Notes: generated by a model from the letters alone, not told the origin. A stretch of DNA of 64,000 bases from Eleginops maclovinus (GCF_036324505.1 NC_086362.1:7189043-7253042); one strand, 5' to 3'. Counted from the stretch's first letter, positions 37,460 through 49,381 are shown. Numbers and translations are program-made.

Positions 37460-40138
37460 TTAGTGACTAATGATGAGTAATTGGCCAACCCTATGATAAA
37501 TGTAGATTTTAGCAGCAGTCAGAGACTGGTTACACCAGTTTGTGCTTTCAATAGAAAATTATTTCACAAGCAGCCGCTGATGGGGTCTGCATCAGAGCAG
37601 AAACACATGTACAACAACACCATTTTTAATGCCAGGAACAGTTTCCTGTTGTATGTTTTTCTGCTTGAGATATTTGTAAATAAATTACCTTTTGCACATC
37701 CTAAGTTCTTATTATTACCTGAGAAGAGAAGTTTAAATATTTGGAAATTGGATGCTTATTTCAGTAATGACCTCCTAAATGTTTTATCCTAAGTTTGAAG
37801 TTGCAAACAGCTGTGCAGCTTCTTGAAACAAAATCTTCTCATACGGCATAAAAAGTTATCACTGAGCCAGTAACAAACTATAACTGCAGAGTCAGAGGTC
37901 ATTAGTTACATCCTGTGAGATTTTAAAGAAAATTTGTCCCACAATCTTTGTAGCCGTAGTAATCAGATTAAAATTAAATCCATAAACTATGACTGGAATG
38001 CATCTGCACTGTGTATATTTGGGGTTCCCACGTTATGTTTACAGAAGCTACATCTCAGCTGAGCTAATTTATGGCGGCCATTGTTAATGTTTAATATTTG
38101 CATTCTTCCACTGCCTTTGGTAACAGTGGTTCCCAGCAGCACTTGAGTTTAAGAAGTGGTGAATCATAGCTTGGAAAAAGGCCAGCTCAGAGACACTTTA
38201 ACAGTTTATTTACCCAGAATGCAAGCTTCCCAAACACAGATATTTTACTTTTACTCATGGAATAATCTAATCAGAAGGCGGTATTGAACACTATCATCAC
38301 ATCAGCAGTGTGGAAAATCTCAAGAAGCATTTGGGTTGTGGTGAGCTTGACATTTATTAAGTATTTTTCCTAGACGAAACAAGATATTCATGGTAAAGGA
38401 CAGGCCTTATTAGGTTTTCCACAGATTCATAAATCTCCCAACATGCAGCTCCTGGTGTCTGGGAATGTAATAAGGCTGACATGGTCTAATGTGTCGCATC
38501 CATCACTAGCATTAGCATCTCTAATGTTCGTTCTGTCTAAAGAGAACTCAAGTTTATTTAAAGTCGAAATGTAAAACAAACCGGAAGTCTAAAGAGAGAG
38601 AGCCTAATTAAAGAAGAATAAAGAAACTTGAAATGATTTACTTGGCACTACTCCAGTATCCTGTCGGTTCATTTGATAGCATTATTTGTGCTCAAGTGAA
38701 GTATCAGAGGACTAGAGAAGAGTATGAATTTTGTAAATATAAACTTAGCAGGCTGCTGCTGATCTTGTTTTGTTTGCTTTCTACAAAGCCTCTGTGTCAT
38801 TCACCCTCGATCCCTGTCACTGATGGAAGAATTGAAGAAACGCTCAGTGACTTCACTTAACTGCAGTGTAAACTAATGTCGTTTTTTTTTAATCTCACCC
38901 CCCACCCCCCCCCCCCCCAAAAAAAAGTTTGGTTTAACAGAGGTCATTAGTATAACAGCGAAGACATGCTTTTGCAAGTGAAAGTCCTTCATTGAAAATC
39001 CTAATGTGTTCCACACTTTAATGTTGCTGCTGGTATTACGATACGACAAAGTGGAAACACAGAAGTACAAGCACCTAAAGGATCTGTAAAGTATCTTAGT
39101 AACTTGTTTACAATCTACCGCTTATTACTATGTTCTGAGTGTTTGCTTGAAAAAAGAATAGAAGAGGTGATCAAGTGAAAGGCTTCAGTGTCAACTGCTT
39201 CTGCCTTTCAAGTAGGAACTGTACACTTATAAGGGCAGAGAAGGAAAAGGCAACGTTTGTTTATGTGTAGTGTAGCGTGTAGCTCGGAGGAATCTTGACT
39301 CAGAAGTATTACAACATAAACCTGCAGAACCTGTTTTGTTCATCCAATTAATTCACGGCCACAAGCTCCAGTCTCTCCCCTCAGGGATGTCGGCTATCAT
39401 GCGCAGAGGGTACATTTGCTAAGACATGACATTTGGGGAGAATTTTAACAGAATTGCTGACAGAGGTCCTGCTGAGGGAGGCTCTCTGGTTTAGTGGCCT
39501 CATCCTGACAGCTTTAAGCTCCCAAAGCCTCTGGGAAGCAGAGATAAGGAAATGCAGCATAAAACCAAATAAAGCTGCTTTGTTTTCAGGGTGACATAAA
39601 GTAACTAGAAAAATGTGCCGGGGATAAAGTGATTATATATGTCTGGAACTAATGGAACACTTAAAGTATCCATCTTTGTGCATTGCATTCAAAACACATC
39701 CACAAATATACCTTATCCAGGCTAACATGAGACGGCTCTGTGGACAAAGTGAATAATTGACGACTCATCCAACACGGCAGCGTTTCCACAGCCACGCATT
39801 CAGCTGCAGCTTCTCATCTTTCCTCTAATGATTTTCCCTCTATACTCTGTCTGGAACTTCTATTATCACATGAAAGATAAGAAGCTAGTGGGAAGCATAA
39901 AAAATTAAAACAACACAGCAGAGCGTCAGCTATTCTGCATGGCTGGCATTTCAGTTCTGCGGACGCCTTTAGCCCGAGCATTCATCTCGCATGTTTTAGT
40001 AACTTGATTCCCATCTATGATAATCGTTGGTGTGCCATCCTTTAAATGAGTCTGAGAAACTTCCCTTTGATAATAGCTTGGGATTTTAGAGGGCAACAAC
40101 TTTCCATATTTAGAAGTATTTTCCTGGTTTAGTTTTTT
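37460..40138. other. Intergenic region between mpdz and lurap1l, right part
   Basis: About 2.7 kb with no gene recognised. Holds a poly-C run with adjacent poly-A at about 38,897-38,927. Confidence 0.65.
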
Positions 40139-40144
40139 TTTATT
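40139..40144 (-). terminator. lurap1l: Possible polyadenylation signal of lurap1l
   Basis: AATAAA on the - strand, 1.1 kb past the stop codon. It is the first canonical hexamer noticed downstream. The 3' UTR would be about 1.1 kb. A variant hexamer closer to the stop cannot be excluded. Confidence 0.3.
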
Positions 40145-41246
40145 TATCAAGAGGCATTAATGAGAGTAATTTCCCATGCCACATTACACAGGGCACCACG
40201 TAGTCTAACATCACAATTATTTTTGACTCAATTTGACCAAACAAGGAAGGCTCCATAATGTTCACTTTCCACCTCATTAAGAGATACAGTTTAGTGTTTC
40301 TGTTTTAAAAACAAATGAGGATCATAAATAGCCTTTTCTTTTTCCCATTAAAGAATAACACGACGTAATCAGAAGGAAAATCAAAATATATTATTTCATT
40401 TCCACAAAAACATTAACAGCAATCAATAAAAACATTTGAAATGCATAAAAAGTACAAAAAACAAAAAATAAAGGTTTTAAAGCTGAAACAACACTTATGT
40501 AGAGCAATTATTTTTGTGACAGTTAATTAAAGTGTGCCCACAAAGCAAACTTGTGTTTCCCATCGTTCCACCATCAATAAATCTCTGCCTCAGGGCTGAA
40601 TTATCTGTGAGACCATCACACCGCTCTCCTTTCAGTCAAGCATCTGTTCTTTGGATGTGCTGCTAATCTCTTGAGTATGGAACTCCCATCAGTGAAACAT
40701 TTCAGTATGAAATAATGAAAAGCTCTATAGTAGGCGGTGCTCAGAATTTGGCATGGAAGCTAATTGCACTTGCTGCTTTAACACTTCAACTTTAAACGGT
40801 TTACCAACTCAGCATGAAATGTCCAATTCTCCAAATGGCTGCTAAATCCTAATCTACTCCTTCAATAAGATTGTTCTTGACCCAACCCAACAATACATTT
40901 TCCACAGAAGAAAACTGGCTACTTTTAAATCACCCCATCTTCAGTGATTTTAGTTCTCTAGGTTTGAAAATAAACTGCTGAGGTATTAGATAACTCCAAA
41001 AGAAATAAAATCATAACCAAGCACCTTTATAATGGAATTGACGTGCACAGTCAAATACTAAGACATACAGAATTGAGAGACAGTTTTCACAATTTGGTGC
41101 AACGTTAAGGTTTGGTGAGGTGTGTTTGTAAGGAGGCATTTGGTATCAGAAAATGTAAAGCGTGTTGGGAAAACAATCGTGAAGAAGACATTTTTAAATC
41201 TTTCTCCACACAGGATATCTCAGTAGTCTCTGTGTTTAGCTCATCA

Positions 41247-41633
41247 TTATCCAAAGCAGTAGTATTCATCTGATTCCACCCTGAGTTTCAGCGGCGACTT
41301 GCTGAAAGCATCACCATCGATAACTGTTTTTTCCATAAAACTGTCGAGATCCGTGGGCGAGGGCTCGTCGGGCAGGTCCTCCAGAGTGTCCAGATAACTC
41401 CCCACAGACAGAGCATCCAGCCCGTCGCTGCCCGCCTCGTTCACGCTGCTGAGGCTGCCCTGCAGCGAGCCACCCTCCTGGCTGTCTGTCAGGCTGTACA
41501 GGCTGCCCGTCAGGCTGCCCTCCTGACTGGCTGCGCCCCCTTTGTCCTCTATCAGCCACCGTACTGACTCGATGCCCTCGTTGATGGACATGAGCTGCTG
41601 CATCAGCTTCACGTCGATGGCTCGCAGATGTGC
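41247..41633 (-). CDS. lurap1l: lurap1l coding exon 2
   Basis: Acceptor ttcctcacag, then AHLRAIDVKLMQQLMSINEG continuing the helix of exon 1. Next come a Ser/Gly-rich repeat-like part (EGSLTGSLYSL, EGGSLQGSLSSV) and the conserved GLDALSVGSYLDTLEDLP block and acidic tail. Stop TAA at 41247-41249. Confidence 0.95.
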   Translation of the reverse strand, partial: AHLRAIDVKLMQQLMSINEGIESVRWLIEDKGGAASQEGSLTGSLYSLTDSQEGGSLQGSLSSVNEAGSDGLDALSVGSYLDTLEDLPDEPSPTDLDSFMEKTVIDGDAFSKSPLKLRVESDEYYCFG

Positions 41634-44117
41634 CTGTGAGGAAAAAATCCTGGTCACGTCACAGTTTGGAAAGAGGACACAGTATAAAATAATAATAAAT
41701 TATATTTGGGAGATGTCTTTGAGGACAGCTAACAGTTAGTTAGAGCTTTTAGCATTGAGGATCAGAGTTGTAGAATTGAATTATGATAAAGTGAAGATAT
41801 TGGATTTTAAGTAATAAGAGTAATTTGTCAATCCTTTTCTACTCTGAACTTGTTACTACTGTTTTTTTTTTTTACAATAAGACTTTTGTTGACAATTTTC
41901 TCTTTTTTTTCCTAATAGCTCTATGGTTTTGTTAACTTGATTCTTCATACTGTACCCACCATTATACTCCTGATCCTCCTTGTATGTTTTAACCTATTTG
42001 ACAATAAACCGAATTCTGATTCTGATTAATTAACCTTGTGCTGAGATATTTCCCTCTACAGTTGTTTGTGTTCTTGTGCCGTCTCATGGCGAGAACACTA
42101 TGTGCTTTTAGTTTAGACTGTCAGGCTTTGTTATGAACAAAGAGACATGACTATGTGGCACTGGACTAGTGACTACTCATGAAACAGAATGTAGAGGATT
42201 TTGAATAATGTGCAGCCTACTTTACACAGTATGGCCATTGATTTAATGCCCTGCCATGACACACACGCCATTGACTGGGTTGGTGGAAGTGGGCTGTGGG
42301 GTCAATCGAAGGGATTCCCCTGTCTGTGTCTACTGGGTGACCCACACTCAGTCAGGCTGGAAACAGCTGCAACAGCTGCTACATTCAAACTGTATTATGC
42401 TTTCTCTGGAGAGGATTCACCTCTTATTCAGCTCATATTGCTGCCAGTTTGTTTGTTTTCTGAGTACAACACCCGCTCTACACACACAGAGGCAGAGCAG
42501 ATGGAGTCATATTTCTAATTCAACCCGGAGCAGCTATCTCATGCTAATAAGATGACACCAGTTGGGTCGTATCACAAAATGAGTTCAGGAAACACAATTA
42601 GTGCTGCATCATGTTGCCTGTGTTCAATGGCAACACCACAACAACATGTTTCATTTGTCGGAGGAAAGTAAAACATTTTTTGGAACATTTCAGAGTTATT
42701 TTGCTCCTTTGAGAGGCTGCAGATTATTTCAGCCCTAGTGTAAACATTAAGAGAAACACAATGATGTTGTTTTACAGCCAAACACGATATAAATGTGTTT
42801 AAGACACATTTCCCTCCTCATATCAGCGTTATGTTAGGTTAACACATGGATAAATTAAACTACGGTAAAGGTCAGATGGTCTCAAGACTGATTGTTCCAG
42901 ATACAGGTCTGCATGTAAACCTATCAACACACACTCAGATTGGTCACTTTGCTCCCATGATGCAGCTCTCCTTGGTAAGCAGGCCATCTGCTCAGGTTCC
43001 TAATACCTCCTGACCTGACTTTAGATGGGGGGGGTGGGGGGAGATCTAATGTATTCTAACTGCCATGACATTAAGATGATTTAATCTGCAACAGCATTGA
43101 GTGCTGGCAAATACAACTCTGAGGTAATTACACCGGGACAATTAGGTTACATGGGGCAGTTTGAATAATAAGATGGGGGTATCTATGCATGCTGCAGGTG
43201 TGAACAGCTCTCACACAATGACTGCTTTTAGACAATGAAGCTGGCAATGCTGCTTTGCATTTAACAACCACATGTTGAAATACACAGACATGTCCTCCGA
43301 GCAGACAGAGCAACATTGTTATCTCACAGGACATTAAACTATAACACATAGCTTATAGCTGGCCTAATAACTGTGATACTTAAGTGTTTTGTCTCATTAA
43401 CTTCAAGGTTGATCCAAGACAACTGTAGTTATGGATTTCTGAGCTAGCTTGTAATTTAAAGTCAGTAAACTTTATATTTGGATATACAGTATGTACAGCT
43501 GGTTTCACCCAGCAAAGACATTTGCTCTGTATAGAGCAACATCATATTTTTACTGACATCGACCTATGCAAAATAGCAATAATTATAGATATTAGCTTTA
43601 TACATGTTTGTTTCCTTTATTAAAACGTTAGCAAAAAAACATACAATTGAGAATGATTGAACTAGCTCTTAAAAGAGTAAATCAACGTTTTATGATCATT
43701 TAGTTGCCAACTATTTTTATAATCGAATAATTGGTTTGAGTAGGCCTACATTTTTTAAGATAGGGACAACGGCTTGATTAATCGACAATGAAAACAAGTT
43801 TCAGTGAATCTGTCTAAACCTTGTCAAAATCCATATTGCGTGCAGCATTTAATCTACACTATCTGTCTACAGGGACAGTTCATGAACAGTTTATTAAACA
43901 TGATATAGAAACAGAAGCTCACCATTTCCTGTCTGAGGAACATCATCTTGCTCTGCAGCCTCTGCAGGTCGGCACTGTTGGTGGACAGTGAGCACAGGGA
44001 GCTCCTCTCCTGCGGCTTCCCTGCAGATAGAGAGCGGATCAGACCATCCGGGACCTTCAGCCCTAGCTTAGTCTCTATGTCCCTCAGATCGGGCAGCCGG
44101 GGGTTATCCTCCTCCAT
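41247..44117 (-). CDS. lurap1l: lurap1l, leucine-rich adaptor protein 1-like, complete (2 exons)
   Basis: Exons 44117-43923 (65 codons) and 41633-41247 (128 codons plus TAA) give 193 aa. The start MEEDNPRLPDLRDIETKLG matches human LURAP1L (PDLRDIELKLG), and the end DSEYYCFG-like SDEYYCFG is the family signature. The paralogue LURAP1 links the kinase MRCK to MYO18A in actomyosin flow and promotes NF-kB signalling; LURAP1L is presumed to be a related cytoplasmic adaptor. The protein is shorter than the human one (about 228 aa as I recall) because the Gly/Ser-rich tract before the helix LQRLQSKMMFLRQEM is missing. The open frame continues upstream of the ATG to a stop without another ATG, so this start is safe. 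Confidence 0.94.
41634..43922 (-). other. lurap1l: lurap1l intron
   Basis: 2.3 kb single intron. Contains a LINE/SINE-like 3' tail near 41,997-42,027 and a G-rich run at about 43,025-43,043. No other gene recognised. Confidence 0.8.
41997..42027 (+). repeat. 3' tail of a LINE/SINE with (attctg)n end
   Basis: tttgacaataaaccgaattc followed by ctgattctgatt is the usual 3' end of teleost L2/CR1-like elements. The upstream limit is unclear (possibly about 41,860). Confidence 0.45.
43923..44117 (-). CDS. lurap1l: lurap1l coding exon 1
   Basis: 65 codons, phase 0 at the donor gtgagc. Carries the N-terminal LRD-containing motif (LPDLRDIETKLGLKVPDG), a Ser-rich part and the start of a leucine-rich helix (LQRLQSKMMFLRQEM). 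Confidence 0.95.
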
Positions 44118-45443
44118 GGTGAATACTTCGAGATGGCACTGTGATGAAGAGCGACTGAGACGCGCGACAGAGATATCCAGAGAGGAGTTGATTCGAAGTT
44201 GCGCCTCTAACTTTATCCCGGCGGACAGACAGAAGCTCTGACTCCTCAATGAGCCTCACACAGACCTCCCCTTCCCAGCAGACCAGTAGAAAGGCAGTTT
44301 ACCAACACGTGCTGTGCGTAGACCCTCCCACTGTAAGCGGACACCCACAGGTGGACGACACCCGGCTGTATGTAATGAATATGTCCACTTTGCCCTCAAC
44401 ATGTGTCTGCAACACTGTCACACAATGAAGATCAACCATTTTGCACGTGCAGCTGCAGTTACCAAATAGTATTATTTTTGCAATAGTTTTACACATAGTA
44501 ATGTGTTTAATTAATTCATTAAATCTATATCATTCTTGTTTATGTTATTCACAGAAAAAAATATGAATATGTTTTGCTTTGGTTTATATTTTGGTATTAG
44601 TCATCGTTTGCAGTTGACTATTTAGTATTGAATGATCGCAATGGGTTGCAGTGGAGTTTTGTTGACCGCAACATAGACAGAGGATGGATGTGATGATTAA
44701 TTATATAATATTTCTGTGCACGTTGATCATATTTGATTAAATTAAGATGTGTTCAGGTCCATTTATAAGTATTATTTCTAAGAGTTGCATTAATGAAAAA
44801 ATGCATAAAATACTTTTGAGTGTGGGATTCCTCTGTCTTCTGGCCTTCTGTTTGTTTTTATGTAAAAGCATGACAATACCCAATATTGCAATCGTTGAAA
44901 ATCCTAATAAAAACATTTGAAATAATATAAATAAAAGGTAGTATTAAAAACAAAGATGAATAAAGGTGACCAAACAAAAGATAAATCATGATAGAAAAGA
45001 TAAACCCCCTAAACATGTAGAGTAGAGCATAACAGAGTATATAGCATAAACTCAGACCGACATCTGTGTGGACAGTTTAATCATTTAAATAATTTGGCAT
45101 GCACTCAGATCCAGCAACAGTTTAAATGTAAAAACGGAAAAAAACATTAATGACCATAGATTATTTTGTTTTTTAAATAAAAGACGAAACATTTCATCTG
45201 GTGACTCTGCACTTCCTCTGAATCACCACACCTGTTTTCTCTTAAAGTTCATACATTAATTACATTTTGGGATCAATTTACTTGAAAACACAATTAAAAA
45301 AACCCAACTAGCTTTCTCTCCTACATACATACATAGTTTGGGTGAACTATTGCGCCCCCTTGTGTGCATAATGGCTCTGTGTCATGGGCACAAACGGAGA
45401 CGTTTAGCACCAGCTGCCTGCACCACCATCACACTGTGCTTGC
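44118..45443. other. Spacer between tyrp1 3' end and lurap1l 5' end
   Basis: Holds the presumed lurap1l promoter and 5' UTR next to 44117. That part is mildly CG-containing, with no TATA box seen. The rest is AT-rich sequence with no gene. Confidence 0.6.
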
Positions 45444-45449
45444 TTTATT
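45444..45449 (-). terminator. tyrp1: Polyadenylation signal of tyrp1
   Basis: AATAAA on the - strand 269 nt past the stop, followed by a tgtgatggtggtgc GT-rich stretch. Gives a 3' UTR of about 0.3 kb. Confidence 0.55.
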
Positions 45450-45717
45450 CAAACACATTTTCAGCTTTTCCCAAATCTGAAAAATGGGAAAGATTCATTG
45501 CCAACTTTGCAATACCATATTCTGCATAAATACTGCAGATACGTTGACCTTTTCATAAAAATAAAAAAATGGAGTATGTGTAAGTAATAATTAACTACAC
45601 CAGCTTTGTTTTTGGGACATGAATGCAGCCAAGAGATGACTTCTTGTCACTTTTAGGAATCTGCAGATTGAGACATCTGCTCAGCTGTGCCTCTGTAAAG
45701 AAAAGAAAGACTATGAT

Positions 45718-45905
45718 CTAAACTACAGATTGGCCCTTCTCGTCGTCGTAGCGCTGGTACTGGTCTCCGAGCAGTGGTTGGCGGCCCTCCATCTTGTATG
45801 ACTTTGCACGCACGGCACACGTTGTAGCAGCAAAAACGACAGCGACCAGCACGAGGGCCGATACTATCGCCATTGTGATGATTTCGGTCAGAGTGAAAGC
45901 TTGAG
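45718..45905 (-). CDS. tyrp1: tyrp1 coding exon 7: membrane segment and tail
   Basis: 188 nt including TAG. QAFTLTEIITMAIVSALVLV and further hydrophobic residues form the membrane helix; RAKSYKMEGRQPLLGDQYQR carries the dileucine melanosome-sorting signal; the end GQSVV matches the mammalian NQSVV tail. Confidence 0.95.
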
Positions 45906-45985
45906 CTGGAAACGTAAAGAAGAAGATTATTACTATCTTCCTATGAAATATTAAAAGAAAGCAGAGCAACAGAAATCCTCCTCAC

Positions 45986-46132
45986 CTGGCCACTCAGCTT
46001 CATATGAGTATCCCAAGTTTTCAGGAGCAGTAAGAAACATCTCTGCGTTTGTCACCGGAGGCCAGAAAGGCACCATGTTATAGCCCCTGTTGTGACCAAT
46101 GGGGGCATTCTCCTCCGGATACAGTGTGGAAT
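45986..46132 (-). CDS. tyrp1: tyrp1 coding exon 6
   Basis: 147 nt. [49 protein letters not shown]: the conserved end of the lumenal domain. Confidence 0.96.
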
Positions 46133-46214
46133 CTGTCAGGAAACACTTCCAGTCAGATAAAAAGCCCCTCATGCAAAGCAGGAATATTAATGTTTTATGA
46201 ATAATGGTACAAAC

Positions 46215-46394
46215 CTGGACTGTGTCTCTTCAGCCACTCGTCAAAGATGGCGTCAGTGAAGGTGTGCAGCAGTACAAAGATGGGGTCGTTGGGGGAGAGG
46301 TGGGTCTGCCCGCCCGTTCCGTTCAGGAACAGGTGGGCCAGGTTGTGCAGGCTCCTCACTGCGGGGTCGTAGTTCCCCTGGGGGGCGCTGTAGC
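46215..46394 (-). CDS. tyrp1: tyrp1 coding exon 5, metal site B
   Basis: 180 nt. [20 protein letters not shown] with two site-B His, [20 protein letters not shown] with the third, and EWLKRHSPG. Confidence 0.96.
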
Positions 46395-46627
46395 CTGCAG
46401 AACAACATAGACACACAGGGGGAAACAGTGTGAGTGGAAAACTGTATGACACAAATCAATAAAAAAAGGCTACATTAATTACGAGATATATCAGGTCATA
46501 CATATTGCATCATAGCTGATAAGAGATGACAACTATTCACATTTTAAAATGTATTTCCTATGCAGTACATCTAAATGTATTGTAAACATCTTTAAAGGTG
46601 TCATTATATATATGTGCATTCTCTCAC

Positions 46628-46795
46628 CTTCTATGGTGTTCCTGAAGCTATCGGTGGAGGTGGAGTAATAAGGCGCCGTGTCAAAGGCGTTGACCTGCAG
46701 ACAGTCAGCCACATCCTTCGGCTCGGGGAGGCGCTGCACCATTGGCCTGTTCACATTCCCTGCGGGGTTCCTCCTGATGGGGGAGCTCTCAGTGC
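46628..46795 (-). CDS. tyrp1: tyrp1 coding exon 4
   Basis: 168 nt. [18 protein letters not shown], then [20 protein letters not shown] and [10 protein letters not shown]. Acceptor is a long C run followed by ag. Frame is intact within the exon. Confidence 0.96.
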
Positions 46796-46891
46796 CTGGG
46801 GGGGACAGGAAGTATATGAGACTCACTACAGTCTGTGCTTAAAGAATAAAGAGGATCCCTGTAGTATCTGCTCTATGAACAATAGTCTTAC

Positions 46892-47095
46892 TGTTGCAGA
46901 TGGTTCCCAGTGTGTCGTAGTCCTCCACGCTCTCACAGATCACCCTCCACTGGAGAAGATGGAGTTGGTGCTCAGGGAGTTCATGTCAAAGCTGCTCCTC
47001 GCCCCCATCAGGTCATCTGTGCAGATATCACATGTGCTTCCCCCAATGGCAAAGTTCCAGTAGGGCAGGGCGAAGGACGGGTCCTGCAGCATGTC
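46892..47095 (-). CDS. tyrp1: tyrp1 coding exon 3 with frameshift
   Basis: 204 nt where 205 are needed. First part in frame: [42 protein letters not shown]. After 46953 the homologous [20 protein letters not shown] is encoded one frame off. One base is missing in a CC run (GG on the + strand) between 46952 and 46954. In-frame stop at 46940-46942. Confidence 0.93.
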
Positions 47096-48183
47096 CTGTT
47101 GGAAATAAATTAAAGTTTGAGGATTTATCTTTTTTATGCGTCTGACAAAGTGTTCCCATTTCCTCACATAATACCACATTATCTTTTAAGTCTCCTTTTG
47201 TCTCCACAGAATACATTTATTATCATTTTCACACACTGCAATTTACTTTAAAGCCATTTCATGCCAGAATGAATCTAAAAAATGCTTATTTAAAAGTCTC
47301 AAAAGAAACGATCTTGAGGTATTTAATCAATTCATTAGAAAAATAATGATAAAAAGTCTACAGGACTAGAAAAAATGAGAATACATATTAACCACGGATA
47401 ATGAAACTAATTATTATAAAGTTATAAAGGATTAAAACAAAAGCTCTGGAAAGAAAGTACTTTTATTTTAGGAAGTTTAAGTGTCTTATCCTTGCTTTTC
47501 CACAATGTTTTTGTTTGTTTAGTAAAAAAAAAAAGAGAAATAAACACATAAAGGTAAAGTTTGTGATTTAATTGGAGTAGGACAAGGAGCTGGGGAACTT
47601 TTTCGTTATATTATTTCAGGTACTGCCACAGCATCATAGCCCCACAGCAGCCTCAATTACAAAGTGTTCATACTAAAAGAAAAGTGTGTAATTAGGAGCC
47701 ACTGAATGGATATAAACTGTGGTTCAGCTCTCAGCTTGCAGTTTACTAACTTCTCTCACAAATGCCCAGTGGTTATTTTTCTAGACACGGTCTCCAAATT
47801 GAATTCAAACGCTTTAAATTACATTTTGCACGCCGCTTGTCTATTACAGCGAGGAAATTGCATCTCCAGTGTTGGTTTCCTTGAATACAATAGTGGTGAA
47901 ACGCATTAGGGTTGATAAACAAGCTGTGGGGAATAACAGATGGGGGATCACTTCCCAAAGATCCAAAAAGTGATGCAGTTTGGAATTTTTCCTGGAAATC
48001 TCACCACACACACCCAGTCAATAATATGGAACATGTAATGGCGTCAGTGGGCCACAGGTCCAATCCCCACAGGTTTTTCAGATTGTATGATGATTTTACA
48101 AACATCATTTCAGTGGATATCTTTATTATTACTGCTATAAAGTGCCCTCTCAAATTGTGATTCACTTCTTTGTGTTATCTCAC
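47096..48183 (-). other. tyrp1: tyrp1 intron 2
   Basis: 1.1 kb AT-rich intron between exons 2 and 3. Open frames inside show no family. No structure recognised. Confidence 0.85.
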
Positions 48184-48506
48184 CTGCATGTCTCGCTCCA
48201 GCTGCAGCAGGTGGAACCGGTGCCACGTGACAAAGCCGGGCCCCTCGTGAGAGAAGTCCACCCCCCCAAAGCTGGCCTGACCCGCTCCCAGAAAGGTCTT
48301 GCTGACGGAGAAGTAGTGCGTCCACACGAAGTAGTTGTAGATGGAAATGTTCTCAAACTGTGGGGTGAGTCCGTCCGGCCCGAAGATCTCTGGGGTACGC
48401 CGAGTGGCGATCACTAGGTCGGGGTGCACGGTGCGCTTGGCCTGATCCAACGCGTTCACAAAGGCACGCTTCTCCTCTGTGCTGAGCTGCATCACGTTTC
48501 TCCTAA
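48184..48506 (-). CDS. tyrp1: tyrp1 coding exon 2, metal site A
   Basis: 323 nt, the same size I recall for human. [20 protein letters not shown], then [20 protein letters not shown] with the first His, and [20 protein letters not shown] with the other two site-A His. Confidence 0.96.
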
Positions 48507-49023
48507 CTGTGGGATTACAGCAGGTGGAAAAGTGGATTAACTCACTCAGTCATGCGTTAATAGGGGATCAGATTTTAATGACTAAGAGAAAATGTACAGA
48601 AAATGTGCGTAAAAGGACGGTTGAATCAATTGTTCTTGTAATCAAATGCCTTTATCTAAATAATTATTTTAAATGCATTGGTTCATTTATTTAAACTTCA
48701 CTCGTCTAGTCTGAAATGTTAATTTCCCTTCAAACCAAAGCAGAGATGATGCCATTATCTGGGTTATATGAGACTTAATACATTATACCTATTAGTCAGC
48801 TTGTACAGTACACTGATGGAGGCATCATCAGTCAAAGTAAAACTCCAGTGCATAACAGGGACTTTCAATCAATTCTTCTTCTGATCGAATGCCTTGTCTA
48901 ACTATTTTGGATGCATTTTAGCTGGTGTATTAGTAAAATGATTAATGCTTCCGTTATAAATAGATGGATACCAACTTCACCTTTTAAATGACAATACACA
49001 GTGATATGAGTACGCGCACTCAC

Positions 49024-49381
49024 CGACAGACACACGCTCGTCGCAGTTGGCTCCGGTCCAGCCGTGCCTGCAGCGGCCGCAGTTAGACCCGCTGAAGTTC
49101 CCGTTACACTGACACGTTTGGTTGAAGAACCGGATGGGCCATCGCTCCCGGTCATCCCGCCCGTCGTGGGGGTACTGAGGGCCGTGCGGCCGCGCGTCCA
49201 CCGCGATGGACACGCACTGTCCGCGGCCTGTACTGGACCCACACGGGTCGTCGTTGAGTCCGGAGGGCGACGGGCAGCACCTACCACTCCGGAGCCCCTC
49301 TGGTGTCACACACTCTCTGGGGAACTGCGCGCTCACCACCACCGCACAAACCAGCACCAAACAACTGCGTTGCCACATCAT
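49024..49381 (-). CDS. tyrp1: tyrp1 coding exon 1
   Basis: 358 nt, leaves one base. Starts [18 protein letters not shown], a signal peptide, then [18 protein letters not shown]. The conserved blocks [19 protein letters not shown] and [19 protein letters not shown] are typical of Tyrp1. Two ATGs in tandem (49379-49381 and 49376-49378); either could start. Confidence 0.95.

Larger units (their letters stand above)
45718..49381 (-). pseudogene. tyrp1: tyrp1 tyrosinase-related protein 1, seven coding exons, frame broken by one missing base in exon 3
   Basis: Melanosomal membrane glycoprotein of the tyrosinase family (DHICA oxidase or eumelanin-stabilising protein). Exons on the - strand: 49381-49024, 48506-48184, 47095-46892, 46795-46628, 46394-46215, 46132-45986, 45905-45718. 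Lengths 168, 180 and 147 equal those I recall for human TYRP1. Exon 3 is 204 instead of 205 nt. Seen: signal peptide (residues 1-18), Cys-rich EGF-like region, site-A His 183, 206 and 215 ([15 protein letters not shown]), site-B His in [10 protein letters not shown] and [14 protein letters not shown], one membrane segment, and sorting motif RQPLLGDQY. As given, translation stops at 46940-46942 after 278 codons, losing site B, the membrane anchor and the sorting signal. Everything else looks intact, so an assembly error is as likely as a true null. Teleosts can have tyrp1a and tyrp1b; which copy this is remains open. Confidence 0.9.

Noticed and set aside
44118..44249. N-terminal extension of lurap1l by 44 residues
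   Set aside because: The codon at 44249 is TTG, not ATG, a stop lies further upstream, and homology starts at the ATG at 44117.
46614..47063. Plus-strand open frame of 149 codons over tyrp1 exons 3-4
   Set aside because: Antisense shadow of tyrp1; no family resemblance.
46892..47095. Rescue of the tyrp1 frame by other splice sites or exon skipping
   Set aside because: The stop lies 48 nt before the donor, no suitable donor upstream was seen, and skipping the exon leaves the next exon out of phase.
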